Positions 26,130 through 35,040 of a stretch of DNA of 64,000 bases are shown here, in pieces. The number at the start of each line of letters is the position of its first letter. Position 1 is the first letter of the stretch. The stretch comes from Propionicimonas sp. (GTDB taxonomy: Bacteria; Actinomycetota; Actinomycetes; Propionibacteriales; Propionibacteriaceae). The stretch is from the NCBI RefSeq assembly GCF_029975155.1, contig NZ_JARKPQ010000108.1, forward strand, positions 62,001-126,000, written 5' to 3'. The position numbers and the translations under genes are program-made. The notes below the pieces were generated by a model. The model searched no databases. It was not told the origin of the DNA and worked only from the letters and a program-made list of their open reading frames with translations.

Positions 26130-26181
26130 TTGATCCCTGACTTTGACGAAGGGTGCTCCTCAGGGCTTCGTCAAGCTCAGC
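26130..26181. repeat. Family C palindromic repeats between convergent genes
   Basis: CCCTGACTTTGACGAAGGG is followed by CTCAGGGCTTCGTCAAGCTC, the inverse of the same core. Together they could form hairpins between convergent comF and glnK, where they may act as a bidirectional terminator. Confidence 0.7.
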
Positions 26182-26195
26182 CAGCACGACGCCGT

Positions 26196-26534
26196 CTAGA
26201 TCGCGGTGGCGCCGCTCTCTCCGGTGCGGACGCGGACGACGGTGTCGACCGGGACGATCCACACCTTCCCGTCCCCGACCTGACCGGTGCGGGCCGCCTG
26301 GACGATGACGCCGGTGAGGGCTTCCGCCTCGGCGTCCTCCACGAGCACCTCGAGCCGCACCTTGGTGATGAAGTCGATGGTGTACTCCTCGCCGCGGTAG
26401 ACCTCGACGTGACCGCGCTGGCGGCCGTAGCCGGACACCTCGCTGATGGTCATGCCGCCGACACCGTGGCGCACCAGGGCCTTCTGCACGGTCTCCAGCA
26501 TCTCCGGCTGGATGATCGCCGTTACCAGCTTCAC
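26196..26534 (-). CDS. glnK: PII nitrogen signal protein GlnK
   Basis: Trimeric PII protein that reports nitrogen and energy status and blocks the AmtB channel. It is 112 aa. It opens MKLVTAIIQPEMLETVQKAL and has the T-loop GYGRQRGHVEVYRGEEYTID with a tyrosine at the usual modification position 51. The later ARTGQVGDGKVWI is the ATP-binding B-loop region. ATGA overlaps the upstream amtB stop. Actinobacterial GlnK is usually adenylylated on that tyrosine by GlnD; no glnD is in the window. Confidence 0.95.
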   Translation of the reverse strand: MKLVTAIIQPEMLETVQKALVRHGVGGMTISEVSGYGRQRGHVEVYRGEEYTIDFITKVRLEVLVEDAEAEALTGVIVQAARTGQVGDGKVWIVPVDTVVRVRTGESGATAI

Positions 26535-27901
26535 TTCGAGGCTCCTGTCTTCGCGGTTTCCGGCATGTCGTCCTTGGTGAGCACGAGAGTGCGCTGGACC
26601 TTGTTGGTGTAGTAGACGGGGCTGAGGTCGTAGCCGGCCTCAGAGTGCTCGGCGAGATCGATGCCGCTCAGTTCGTCCACGGAGCTGATCCGCCAGCCGA
26701 TGGTCTTCTTGATCACCCACGCGATCGCGTAGGAGAGGATGAAGGAGAACGCCATCACCGAGAAGGCACCGATGGCCTGCTTGCCGAGCTGATCGAAGCC
26801 GCCGCCGTAGAAGAGGCCTGCCGCGGCCGGTTCCGCCGGGTCACCCGAGGTGGCCGGATCGGCGAGGAAGCCGATGAGCAGGGTGCCCACCAGGCCACCG
26901 ACCAGGTGGACGCCGACCACGTCGAGCGAGTCGTCGTAGCCCAGGCGGTACTTCAGACCGACCGCGTAGGCGCAGGCGATGCCGGCGATCGCGCCGAGGA
27001 TGATCGCGCCCACGGGGTTGACCGCTCCGGCGGCCGGGGTGATCCCGACCAGGCCGGCGACGATGCCCGACGCCGCACCGAGGGAGGTCGGGTGGCCGTC
27101 CCGGAACCGCTCCACCAGGAGCCAGCCGAGCATCGCCGCGGCGGTGGCGGCCAGGGTGTTCACCCAGGCCAGGCTGGCCAGGCCGTTGGCGGCCACGGCG
27201 GAACCCGCGTTGAAGCCGAACCAGCCGAACCAGAGCAGGGCCGCACCCAGCATGACCAGGGTCATGTTGTGGGGACGCATCGGCTTGGTGCCGAACCCGA
27301 TCCGGGGCCCGACGACCAGAGCGAGGGCGAGCGCGGCGGTGCCTGCGTTGATGTGGATCGCGGTGCCGCCGGCGAAGTCGATCGCGCCGACCACGTTGGC
27401 GATCCAGCCGCCCACCACGCTGCCGTCGTCGCTGCTGAACGCGAAGACCCAGTGCGCCGCCGGGAAGTAGACCAGCGTGCCCCAGAGGATGGCGAACACC
27501 GTCCAGGCGCCGAAGGAGGCGCGGTCGGCGATCGCACCGGACACGAGAGCGACGGTGATGATCGCGAAGCAGGCCTGGAAGGCGACGAAGGCCAGCGCGG
27601 GGTAGGTGGCCTCCGGGTCGTTGGTCAGGAGACCCTGCAGGCCGGCGAACTCGAAGGGATCGCCGATGATGCCGAGGCCGCCGACGGAGTTGCCGAACGC
27701 CATGCTGTAGCCGAACAGCACCCAAAGGACACCGATGACCCCCATCGAGATGAAGCTCATCATCATCATGTTCAGGACACCCTTCGCCCTGACCATGCCA
27801 CCGTAGAAGAGCGCGAGACCGGGGGTCATCAGCAGCACCAGAGCGGCACTGGTGAGGATCCAGGCGGTGTCGCCGGAGTTGAGTTCCAGAATCATGGGCA
27901 T
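26531..27901 (-). CDS. amtB: Ammonium transporter AmtB
   Basis: Membrane channel for ammonium uptake, 456 aa with about 11 transmembrane helices. Family signatures are visible: DTAWILTSAALVLLMTPGLA at the N-terminus, the pore histidine in GGTAIHINAGTAALALA (about 168) and the second in DVVGVHLVGGLVGTL (about 317), plus WFGWFGFNAGSA. The cytoplasmic tail would contact GlnK, encoded next in the operon. ATG at 27901 is followed by a second ATG two codons later; either could start. GlnR-like boxes precede it. Confidence 0.95.
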   Translation of the reverse strand: MPMILELNSGDTAWILTSAALVLLMTPGLALFYGGMVRAKGVLNMMMMSFISMGVIGVLWVLFGYSMAFGNSVGGLGIIGDPFEFAGLQGLLTNDPEATYPALAFVAFQACFAIITVALVSGAIADRASFGAWTVFAILWGTLVYFPAAHWVFAFSSDDGSVVGGWIANVVGAIDFAGGTAIHINAGTAALALALVVGPRIGFGTKPMRPHNMTLVMLGAALLWFGWFGFNAGSAVAANGLASLAWVNTLAATAAAMLGWLLVERFRDGHPTSLGAASGIVAGLVGITPAAGAVNPVGAIILGAIAGIACAYAVGLKYRLGYDDSLDVVGVHLVGGLVGTLLIGFLADPATSGDPAEPAAAGLFYGGGFDQLGKQAIGAFSVMAFSFILSYAIAWVIKKTIGWRISSVDELSGIDLAEHSEAGYDLSPVYYTNKVQRTLVLTKDDMPETAKTGASK

Positions 27902-27907
27902 CAGGGT

Positions 27908-27966
27908 GTCCGACCGCTGTTACGTCGGCGTTCACTCGGTGTTACGCGCTGGTTAGGCGGTGTTAC
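27908..27966 (-). promoter_or_regulatory. GlnR-type boxes upstream of amtB
   Basis: On the plus strand GTTAC or close variants start at 27919 (GTTAC), 27930 (GTTCA), 27941 (GTTAC), 27952 (GTTAG) and 27962 (GTTAC), phased every 10-11 bp. That matches alternating GTnAC/GAAAC half-sites read on the minus strand. GlnR activates amtB-glnK on nitrogen limitation in other actinobacteria. Confidence 0.72.
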
Positions 27967-28041
27967 AGGCTGGTTGCAGGGTGTGCCCGCCGTCCACAGG
28001 GTGGCATGGCTGGCGCACGGGGAACACACAGGCCGAAGCGG

Positions 28042-28070
28042 TGGAAAAGCGCTCTTGCCGGGACTACGTT
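28042..28070 (+). promoter_or_regulatory. Candidate hpf promoter
   Basis: TGGAAA (28042-28047) and TACGTT (28065-28070) have 17-nt spacing. The predicted start near 28077 coincides with an in-frame ATG, so a leaderless longer HPF could also be made. Confidence 0.45.
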
Positions 28071-28184
28071 GGGGGCATGGCACCAACGCCAGTAACCAGT
28101 CCTTCCGGGCTGGGAGCCGGGCGGGTGCCTTCACTGTCCGCGCAGGCCCGCGAGGGTCTGCGCCCCCGGACCAAGGAGGTAGAC

Positions 28185-28808
28185 ATGGACGTCCTGGTGA
28201 CTGGCCGGCACTGCCAGATCCCTGATGATTTCCGCGCGCGGGTCGAGGAGAAGATCGCCTCGATCGAGAAGCTCAAGGACAGGGTGATCCGGGTTGAGGT
28301 GCAGGTGTCTGCCCATGGGTACAAGCGGCAGCCCGACCAGTCGACCCGTGTCGAGATCACGCTGCGCAGCCGTGGACCGGTGGTGCGCGCAGAGGCGTCC
28401 GCAGATGACAAGACGGTGGCCTTCGACCACGCCCTGGACCGGTTGAAGTCGCAGCTGCGGCGCGCGTCGGACCGGCGCAAGACCCACCGTGGGCTGCGCG
28501 GGACGGAAGGCCTGGCGAGCGCCGAGCTGGCCGCTGCCCACGAGACCGAGGAGGTGCGTCCGGAGATCCGGAAGATCGCGGGCCTCGAGATCCAGGGGGA
28601 CGGGCCGCTGGTGGTGCGTGAGAAGTACTTCCCGGCGGTCCCGCTGACGCTGGCCCAGGCACTGGACGAGATGGAACTGGTCGGTCACGATTTCGTCCTC
28701 TACGTGGACGCCGAGACCGGAGCCCCGAGCGCCGTCTACCGCCGCAAGGCCTACGACTACGGCGTGATCCACCTGAGCGTCGAGTCCGCCGAGGAGGCCA
28801 CCGCCTGA
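28185..28808 (+). CDS. hpf: Long-form ribosome hibernation promoting factor
   Basis: Dimerises and silences 70S ribosomes in stationary phase or stress. It is 207 aa, with an N-terminal S30AE domain (MDVLVTGRHCQIPDDFRARV, about 1-100) and a C-terminal dimerisation domain (VVREKYFPAVPLTLAQALDE to IHLSVE, about 140-205). ATG at 28185 has a near-perfect AAGGAGGT 4 nt upstream. An in-frame ATG at 28077, directly after a candidate promoter, would add 36 residues. comF-hpf adjacency is common, but here glnK-amtB sits between them on the other strand. Confidence 0.94.
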   Translation: MDVLVTGRHCQIPDDFRARVEEKIASIEKLKDRVIRVEVQVSAHGYKRQPDQSTRVEITLRSRGPVVRAEASADDKTVAFDHALDRLKSQLRRASDRRKTHRGLRGTEGLASAELAAAHETEEVRPEIRKIAGLEIQGDGPLVVREKYFPAVPLTLAQALDEMELVGHDFVLYVDAETGAPSAVYRRKAYDYGVIHLSVESAEEATA

Positions 28809-28847
28809 CGCCCGCCCCGGGACGGACGCCTGCGATCCGCCCGGAAC

Positions 28848-29005
28848 CGCTGGTCGAGCCTGTCGAGACCCCCCCGGTCATCGTTCCCTGAGGAGGTCGC
28901 TCTGCGACCGTCACGAAGGGCGGGTGAGCTGGCCGTCAATGCCAGGGGGGTCGGGCTTGCCGAGACCCTGCCGCCTCACCGTTGGTCGAGCTCGTCGAGA
29001 CCCGG
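28848..29005. repeat. Dispersed repeats of families B and C
   Basis: GGTCGAGCCTGTCGAGACC near 28853 and TTGGTCGAGCTCGTCGAGAC near 28983 are family B palindromes. Between them, CCCTGAGGAG...TCACGAAGGG at 28887-28921 is a family C element with an inner GGTCGC/GCGACC stem. They fill the gap between hpf and the HNH gene. Confidence 0.8.
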
Positions 29006-29040
29006 TCCGGAACGTCAGAGTCACCTGTTTGGATAGAACC

Positions 29041-30384
29041 ATGACGTTGAGCAGCCCTCTTGTTCCGGCCGGTGAGGTCCTGGCCCAGATGAGCGCGCTG
29101 CTGGACCGGCTCGACCCCGACCGCACCGGTGTGGACCCGAAGACGCGGCTGGCGTGGTTGCGTACCGCCCGCAGGGTGCAGGCCCGGGTCACCGCGCTGA
29201 CCGCCCAGTTGACCGGCGAGGCCGACCACACCAAAGCCGCCGAAGAAACCGCGGGGACGCCGTTGGCGTCGTGGCTGGGTATGGGCGAGACGATCTCCCG
29301 TAAAGAAGCTGCCGGGGCTCTGCGTCAGGCACGCAAACTGGCCCAGCACCGGTTGGTGGGTGAGGCGGCGGTGGCCGGCAGGCTCGGCACGTCTCAGGCT
29401 CGGGCGATCACCACCGTGCTGGATAACCTGGCGTCGCAACTCGACGAAGCTCAGCAGGCCCAGGCTGAGCAGGTGATGGTCGACCTGGCCGGCCATCTGG
29501 ACGCCGACCAGCTATCGAAGGCCGCCGGGCAGGTGTTGAAGACGGTGGTGCCGGAGCGTGCGGAGGAGTCGTTGGAGACTCATTTGCAGCGGCAGGCCGA
29601 GGCAGCGTATCGGCAACGCAGTTTGCGGTTCTTCTTCGAGGGTGCCTCGGTGCGTTTCGACGGCTCTTTGCCCCGCCCGGCTGCGGAGGCCTGGATCGCC
29701 CAGTTGGACGCCCATGCCGAGCAGGCCCGCCGTACCGCCCTGGAACGCCGCGACCCGTTGGCCGAAACGTTGATGCCGGAACAGCGACGGGCTGATGCGC
29801 TGATCGCCCAGATCCACCAACCCACCAGCGACGGCGCGGACGGCCCGTCGGCGCGGGTGCTGGTGATGCTGGACTACGCCAAGCTCACCGCCGGTGCGGC
29901 TGGGGCGGGTGTGTTGCCTGATGGGCAGGAGTTGTCGGCTGGTGAGTTGCGCCGGCTGTGCTGCCAGGCTGAGGTGATTCCGGTGGTGTTGGGTGGTCCG
30001 TCGCAGGTGTTGGATGTGGGTCGGGCCGAGCGGCTGGTCACTCCGCAGTTGCGGGCGGCGTTGATCGCCCGTGACAAGGGCTGTGTGTTCCCTGGCTGCG
30101 ACGCCCCACCCAGCAGGTGTGAGGCTCACCACATCCTGCCTTGGTATCTGGGTGGTCTCACCTGGCTGCACAACCTGGTGTTGTTGTGTCATTCGCATCA
30201 TCCGGTGTGTGAACCGGCCCGGTACGGGGTTCGGGATCAGTGGCAGGTGCGGATCGCCGCCGCTGATGGGCTGCCGGAGTTCATCCCACCCGCCCGGTTG
30301 GACCCGGGGCAGAAACCGGTCCGGCATGCCAGACACCAACACCCACCCGGCAGATCACACACCGGACCGACCCGCGCCGCCTGA
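29041..30384 (+). CDS. DUF222 / HNH endonuclease signature protein
   Basis: A 447-aa protein of the abundant actinobacterial DUF222-HNH family (13E12-like), of unknown biological role and often in multiple, mobile-looking copies. DUF222 covers about residues 10-330. The C-terminal HNH motif is CVFPGCDAPPSRCEAHHI, then LCHSHHPVCEP, with the Cys pairs for structural zinc. ATG at 29041 starts the conserved region; the track's earlier start adds repeat-derived sequence. No clear Shine-Dalgarno is seen. Dispersed repeats flank it on both sides. Confidence 0.85.
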   Translation: MTLSSPLVPAGEVLAQMSALLDRLDPDRTGVDPKTRLAWLRTARRVQARVTALTAQLTGEADHTKAAEETAGTPLASWLGMGETISRKEAAGALRQARKLAQHRLVGEAAVAGRLGTSQARAITTVLDNLASQLDEAQQAQAEQVMVDLAGHLDADQLSKAAGQVLKTVVPERAEESLETHLQRQAEAAYRQRSLRFFFEGASVRFDGSLPRPAAEAWIAQLDAHAEQARRTALERRDPLAETLMPEQRRADALIAQIHQPTSDGADGPSARVLVMLDYAKLTAGAAGAGVLPDGQELSAGELRRLCCQAEVIPVVLGGPSQVLDVGRAERLVTPQLRAALIARDKGCVFPGCDAPPSRCEAHHILPWYLGGLTWLHNLVLLCHSHHPVCEPARYGVRDQWQVRIAAADGLPEFIPPARLDPGQKPVRHARHQHPPGRSHTGPTRAA

Positions 30385-31651
30385 GAGCTCGGCCGCGCCG
30401 GGGGTAGTCGCCGTGCCGGTGGCGGGAGTCCCGGCATGCGCCGTGATGATGTCCCGTCCGTCCGCCCTTCGTGATGCTCGCTGGCGCTCGCTCCTCAGGG
30501 ACCGGTGGGGTGCGCACCCGGCCTGACCACTGTCGTCCCGGGCCTCGACCGGAGACCTCCCCATGCGGTCAGGCGGTGATCGCTGGTCGAGCTTGTCGAG
30601 ACGCGGCAGTGGGGTCTCGACAAGGCTCGACCAGCGATGAGTGGCACGGCCGCCTCGGCCCCTGACCTCCGGGTGTCCTCAGGTTGGTGCAGGGATCCCG
30701 GCGTCCGCCAGGATGACGTCGGAGGGCTATTCGCGTCCGTCGGTGGCCCTTCGTGACGCTCGCTGGCGCGCTCCTCAGGAACCGCTGGTGGGGTGCCCGT
30801 CCGACCCCACCACTGTCATCCCGGGCTCCGACCCGGGATCTCCCGATGTGCTCAGGCTGTGATCGGTCGCCGAGCTTGTCGAGACGCGGCAATGGGGTCT
30901 CGACAAGCTCGACCAGCGATGGGTGGCACGGCCGGCGCGACCTCTGGCCTCCGGGCGTCCTCAGGGCGGTGCAGGGATCCCGGCGTCCGCCGGGATGATG
31001 TCGGAGGCTTGTTCGCCTCCGTCCGCCCTTCGTGATGCTCGCTGGCGCTCGCTCCTCAGGGACCGCTCGGGTGCGCACCCGGCCCGACCACTGTCCTCCC
31101 GGGCCTCGACCCGGGATCTCCCCATGCGGTCAGGCTGTGCTCGATCAGCAATCGGTGGCACTGCCGGCTCGACCGGACTTCCGGGCGTCCTCAGGCCGGT
31201 GCAGGGATCCCGGCGTTCGCCGGGATGACGTAGGGGTGGAACCGCACGTCCGTCCGCGGGCCCTTCGTGATGCTCGCTGGCGCTCGCTCCTCAGGGACCA
31301 TTGGGGTGGGCGTCCGGGCCGACCACCGTCATCCCGGGCCCCGACCCAGGATCTCTCCATGTGCTCAGGTTGTGATCGGTCGTCGAGCTTGTCGAGACGC
31401 GGCAGTGGGGTCTCGACAGGCTCGACCAGCGATCGGTGCGAGGCCGCCTCGACTGGACCTCCGGGCGTCCTCAGTGCGGTGCAGGGATCCTGGCGTCCGC
31501 CGGGATGACGTTTGGGTGGGACCGCACGTGCGTCCGGGGTCAACGCGTGTTGGGGTGGGCGGCCGGACCTGCCAGGTCATCCCGGGTTCGATCTGGGATC
31601 TCCCGGCGTTGTGTTCCGGTGGTGCTCGCCGCCGGGCTTTCAGCGATCGGC
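30385..31651. repeat. Gene-free composite repeat array (about 4 units of 235-282 bp)
   Basis: A composite unit recurs with family C elements at 30465, 30747, 31026 and 31261. Each unit carries, in order, C (CCCTTCGTGATGCTCGCTGG...CTCAGGG), an A palindrome (GTCATCCCGGGC...CCCGGGATCT), B arms (GGTCGAGCTTGTCGAGAC facing GTCTCGACAAGCTCGACC), and a second A (GGGATCCCGGCGTCCGCC). The third unit lacks most of B, and a last partial unit ends about 31600. The B pair at 30581-30636 alone could form a hairpin with about 22-nt arms. The ORFs here are repeat read-through; no gene was found. Confidence 0.9.
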
Positions 31652-33283
31652 TTAGGTGAGGGCGGAGAGCGTGGCGGCGACGAGGCTGGGGGCATCGGGA
31701 CGGGTGGCTACGGCGGTGACCTGGAGGCCGGCGGCTCGGGCGGCTGCTGCGGCGGGGGCGCCGATCGCGACGACCTTTGGGCCGTCGGTGCCGCACGAGA
31801 GCACGGCGCTCCGGGCGACGGAGCCGGCGGTCACCACGAAGGCGTCGAAACTGCCGGCTCGCCAGGCAGTGACGACCTCGGCGGGGAGGTTGGTGGGCAC
31901 CGTCCGGTAGACCGGTACTTGGCGCACCTCCCAGCCTTTCGCGATCAGGCCGCGGGTCGGCTCGGCAGATACCTTCTCGGCTCCGGGAAGCAGCACCCGG
32001 CCTGGTCCGTGCGGGAACACCTCAGCCAGCGCGGTGCCTCCGCCGGGGTCCGCGACCAGGTCCATACGGATCCCCACCCGCGCCAGCGCCGCGGCGGTCG
32101 TCGGGCCGACGGACGCCACTTTCGCAGCGCCCAGTCGGCCGGACAGGCCGAAGCCGCCGTCCTCCAGCGAGGCAACCGTCTGGGCCGACGTGACCACCAC
32201 CCAGTCCCAGGCCTCGGCGAGGGCCGTCGTCAGGCCGTCCGTCGGCAAGGTCTCGAAGCTGGTGAAACTCGCCTGGACGACCTCGGCACCGGCAGCGGTC
32301 AGGGCCTCCGCCGTACCCGCGGGGGAGCGCTCGGGCAACAGGATCCGGCGGCCGGCGAGGGGTTTCGGCTTGGTGGCTCCGAGATCGACGAGGCCGGCGG
32401 CCCCCGCTGACAGCAGCCGTTCCGCCACCCGGGTGCCGAGCGCCACCGCCTCGGCGTCCGTCGCGGTTGCCTCGCCCTGTTCGACGAGGCGCGCGGAGCC
32501 GTCCACCGACACCACGGCCGCCCGCAGTGACAGTCCGGCAGCACCGACCACGCAGAACGCGCCCACCGGCGCGGCGCAACCCGCCTCCAACCGCTCCAGG
32601 ACCGCCCGCTCGGCCACTGCCGCGAGCCGGGTCGGCAGGTGGTCCAGTTGGGCGAGGGCATCACGCACCTCTGCCGGGGCGTCCGCGCGGCACTCCACGG
32701 CGAGCGCGCCCTGGGCGGGCGCCGGCAGGAACTCGAGCGGATCGAGCCGTTCGGTGATCCGGTCGTCGAGGCCGAGCCGGCGCAGGCCCGCGGACGCGAG
32801 CACCACCGCGGCCAGGTCCTCGGTGGTCCGGCGCAGGCGGGTCTCCACGTTGCCGCGGATCGCCACCACCTCGAGGTCTGGGCGGCGGGCGAGCAGTTGG
32901 GCGGCCCGGCGCGGCGAGCCCGTGCCCACCCGGGCGCCCTCCGGAAGCTCGGCGAGCCGCAGTCCGTCCTGGGCGCACAGCGCGTCCGCGGGATCCTCGC
33001 GCGGCGGGACGGCAGCCAGCAGCAGGCCCGCCGCAGGCGCCGTGGGCAGGTCCTTGAACGAGTGGACGGCGAGGTCGGCCTCCCCGGAGAGCACCGCGGC
33101 CCGGACCGCGCCGACGAACACCCCGGCACCGCCCATGCTCGCCAGCGGCGCCGAACTCACGTCGCCGTGGGTGGTGATCCTGACCAGCTCCACCTCGTGG
33201 CCGAGCGCCCTCAGCGCGTCAGCCACCGTGCCCGACTGCGTCCAGGCCAGTGCAGAGCCTCTGGTCGCCAGCCGCAGCCTCAC
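31652..33283 (-). CDS. hemC: HemC-HemD fusion: hydroxymethylbilane synthase / uroporphyrinogen-III synthase
   Basis: Makes uroporphyrinogen III from porphobilinogen in one 543-aa polypeptide. The N-terminal HemC part (about 1-300) shows LRLATRGSALAWTQS, GTGSPRRAAQL and LEAGCAAPVGAF, whose cysteine carries the dipyrromethane cofactor. The C-terminal HemD part begins near GRRILLPERSPAG (about 310) and ends with the VVAIGAPAAAAARAAGL and LVAATLSAL segments. GTG at 33283 overlaps the hemH stop by 4 nt. It is the last gene of the heme operon, although its product acts early in the pathway. Confidence 0.93.
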   Translation of the reverse strand: MRLRLATRGSALAWTQSGTVADALRALGHEVELVRITTHGDVSSAPLASMGGAGVFVGAVRAAVLSGEADLAVHSFKDLPTAPAAGLLLAAVPPREDPADALCAQDGLRLAELPEGARVGTGSPRRAAQLLARRPDLEVVAIRGNVETRLRRTTEDLAAVVLASAGLRRLGLDDRITERLDPLEFLPAPAQGALAVECRADAPAEVRDALAQLDHLPTRLAAVAERAVLERLEAGCAAPVGAFCVVGAAGLSLRAAVVSVDGSARLVEQGEATATDAEAVALGTRVAERLLSAGAAGLVDLGATKPKPLAGRRILLPERSPAGTAEALTAAGAEVVQASFTSFETLPTDGLTTALAEAWDWVVVTSAQTVASLEDGGFGLSGRLGAAKVASVGPTTAAALARVGIRMDLVADPGGGTALAEVFPHGPGRVLLPGAEKVSAEPTRGLIAKGWEVRQVPVYRTVPTNLPAEVVTAWRAGSFDAFVVTAGSVARSAVLSCGTDGPKVVAIGAPAAAAARAAGLQVTAVATRPDAPSLVAATLSALT

Positions 33284-34347
33284 CGCAGCGGCTCCTGCGC
33301 GGTCGCCGCTGCGACCGGGGCGTCACGATGCGGGTTCGCGCAGCAGCCGCCGTAGCAGAACTGACCCGGCACCGGCTCCGGCGATCCCGTCCGCAGTTCG
33401 GCGGCGATCCGGTCGGCCAGGGCGCCGACGAAGGCGGGATCGGTGCCGACCGTCGGCGTGCGCACCAGCCGGACGCCGAGTTCCCCGGCCGTCTCCTGCG
33501 CCTGGGTGTCGAGGTCCCAGATCACCTCCATGTGGTCGGAGATGAACCCGATCGGCACCAGTACCACGTCGGTCGTCCCGGCGGCGGCGAACTCGCGCAG
33601 CGCGTCGTTGACGTCCGGTTCCAGCCACGGCACGTGCGGCGGGCCGCTGCGGGACTGGAAGACCAGGTCCCACGGCTTGGCGATCCCGGTCGCCGCCGCG
33701 ATCCCTTCCGCGACCCTGGCCGCGACCCAGCGGTGCTGGGTGAGGTAGCCGTCACCGTCCGGGCCGGCATTCCGGGCCGCGACCGTCGGGATCGAGTGCG
33801 TGGTGAACACCAGCCGGGTGCTCGCCGCCGCGAGATCGAGGTCCGTGGGCAGGCAGTCGAGCAGCAGCTTCGTGATCGTGCTGGCGAAAGCGGGCAGGTC
33901 GTAGAACGGCGGCAGCTTGCGGACGTCCACGTCGATCTCTCCGCCGGCCAGCGCGAGCCCCAGGTCCTCGCGGTACTGCCGGCAGCTCGAGTAGCCCGCA
34001 TAGGCCGCGGTGGCGACGGCCAGCAGCCTGCGGTGGCCCCGGCCCGCCAGATCGGCCAGCACGTCGGGCACGAACGGCGGCGAGTTGCGGTTGGCCAGTA
34101 CGGCGTCGAGTTGCACGCCGGCATCGACCAGCGCTCCCTGCAGCGCGGTGAGCAGCGCGCGGTTCTGGGCGTTGATCGGGCTCACGCCGCCGAGGGTGAA
34201 GTAGTGCTGGCCGACCTCACGCAGCCGCTCCCGCGGGATCCCCCTGCCGGCGGTGACCCGTTCGAGGAAGGGCACCACCTCGCCCTCGCACTCAGGCCCG
34301 CCGAAGCCCATCAGCACGAGGGCGTCGTACTTCAAAGTAGTACTCAC
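33280..34347 (-). CDS. hemH: Coproporphyrin III ferrochelatase (CpfC/HemH)
   Basis: Inserts ferrous iron into coproporphyrin III, the step before HemQ. It is 355 aa. YDALVLMGFGGPE and FTTHSIPTVAARNAG (with the catalytic histidine), and PIGFISDHMEVIWDLD are family signatures. Four cysteines, one in GYSSCRQYRED and three in FCYGGCC near the C-terminus, match the [2Fe-2S] pattern of actinobacterial ferrochelatases. GTG at 34347 overlaps the hemQ stop by 4 nt; the much longer ORF in the track extends into hemQ antiframe sequence. Confidence 0.94.
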   Translation of the reverse strand: MSTTLKYDALVLMGFGGPECEGEVVPFLERVTAGRGIPRERLREVGQHYFTLGGVSPINAQNRALLTALQGALVDAGVQLDAVLANRNSPPFVPDVLADLAGRGHRRLLAVATAAYAGYSSCRQYREDLGLALAGGEIDVDVRKLPPFYDLPAFASTITKLLLDCLPTDLDLAAASTRLVFTTHSIPTVAARNAGPDGDGYLTQHRWVAARVAEGIAAATGIAKPWDLVFQSRSGPPHVPWLEPDVNDALREFAAAGTTDVVLVPIGFISDHMEVIWDLDTQAQETAGELGVRLVRTPTVGTDPAFVGALADRIAAELRTGSPEPVPGQFCYGGCCANPHRDAPVAAATAQEPLR

Positions 34348-35015
34348 CGAAGGACTCGCGGCAGGTCGGACGGGTCGATCCGGTGCCCGGTGAAGAAGGG
34401 CACCTCCAGCCGCACGTGCCGCCGCGCGCCGGAGGAGCGCAGGTGCCGCATCAGGTCCGTGAGGTCGACGAGCTCGTCCGCCTCGAGGGCGAGCAGCCAC
34501 TCGTAGTCGCCCAGCGCGAACGCCGCGACGGTGTTGCTGAGCACCTGGGGGAACTCGCGACCCAGCCGGCCGTGCTCGGCGAGCAGCGCGCGCCGCTCGT
34601 CCTCGGGCAGCAGGTACCACTCGTACGAGCGGACGAACGGGTACACGGTCAGCCAGCGCCTGGCTTCCGCGCCGAGCAGGAAGGCGGGAGCGTGGTCGCG
34701 GCTGAACTCGGCCTGCCGGTGCACGCCGAAGGCCGACCAGACCAGATCGACGGCGCTGCCGAACGCCTCCCGCTGGAACAGCCGCTGCGCCTCCTGCAGG
34801 TCGGACGCGGAGCGCCCGTGCAGCCACACCAGGACGTCCGCGTCGGCGGGCATGCCGTGCACGTCGTACAGGCCGCGCGTGGTGACCCCGGTCCCGGTCA
34901 GCTCGGCGATCAGCTCCCGGGTGGCCTGGGCGACCTCGTCGGGCGCGGGGGTGCGCCGGGCGAACACGGCGTAGCTGGTGTAGTGGATCTCTTCCTGCGG
35001 CGAGTTCGTGCTCAT
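34344..35015 (-). CDS. hemQ: Coproheme decarboxylase HemQ/ChdC
   Basis: Converts iron-coproporphyrin to protoheme, the last step of the coproporphyrin-dependent route. It is 223 aa of the chlorite-dismutase-like fold. YTSYAVFARRT, YPFVRSYEWYLLPEDERRAL, LAEHGRLGREFP (with the likely proximal histidine) and NTVAAFALGDYEWLLALEAD are strongly conserved actinobacterial HemQ segments. ATG at 35015 is one of three closely spaced ATGs in a short duplicated leader (CATGCGGGGT twice). It is 25 nt downstream of hemY. Confidence 0.95.
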   Translation of the reverse strand: MSTNSPQEEIHYTSYAVFARRTPAPDEVAQATRELIAELTGTGVTTRGLYDVHGMPADADVLVWLHGRSASDLQEAQRLFQREAFGSAVDLVWSAFGVHRQAEFSRDHAPAFLLGAEARRWLTVYPFVRSYEWYLLPEDERRALLAEHGRLGREFPQVLSNTVAAFALGDYEWLLALEADELVDLTDLMRHLRSSGARRHVRLEVPFFTGHRIDPSDLPRVLR

Positions 35016-35040
35016 GCGGGGTGCTTCTCATGCGGGGTAC

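Noticed and set aside
30471-31543. Several 60-170-aa ORFs on both strands
   Set aside because: They repeat with the array and differ only by frame; no ribosome sites or domains.
30465-31600. CRISPR array
   Set aside because: Units are 235-282 bp with internal palindromes, spacers are not unique short sequences, and no cas genes are present.
33280-35031. 583-aa frame as one HemH fusion
   Set aside because: The extra N-terminal part is the hemQ region in another frame; ferrochelatase homology begins at the GTG at 34347.
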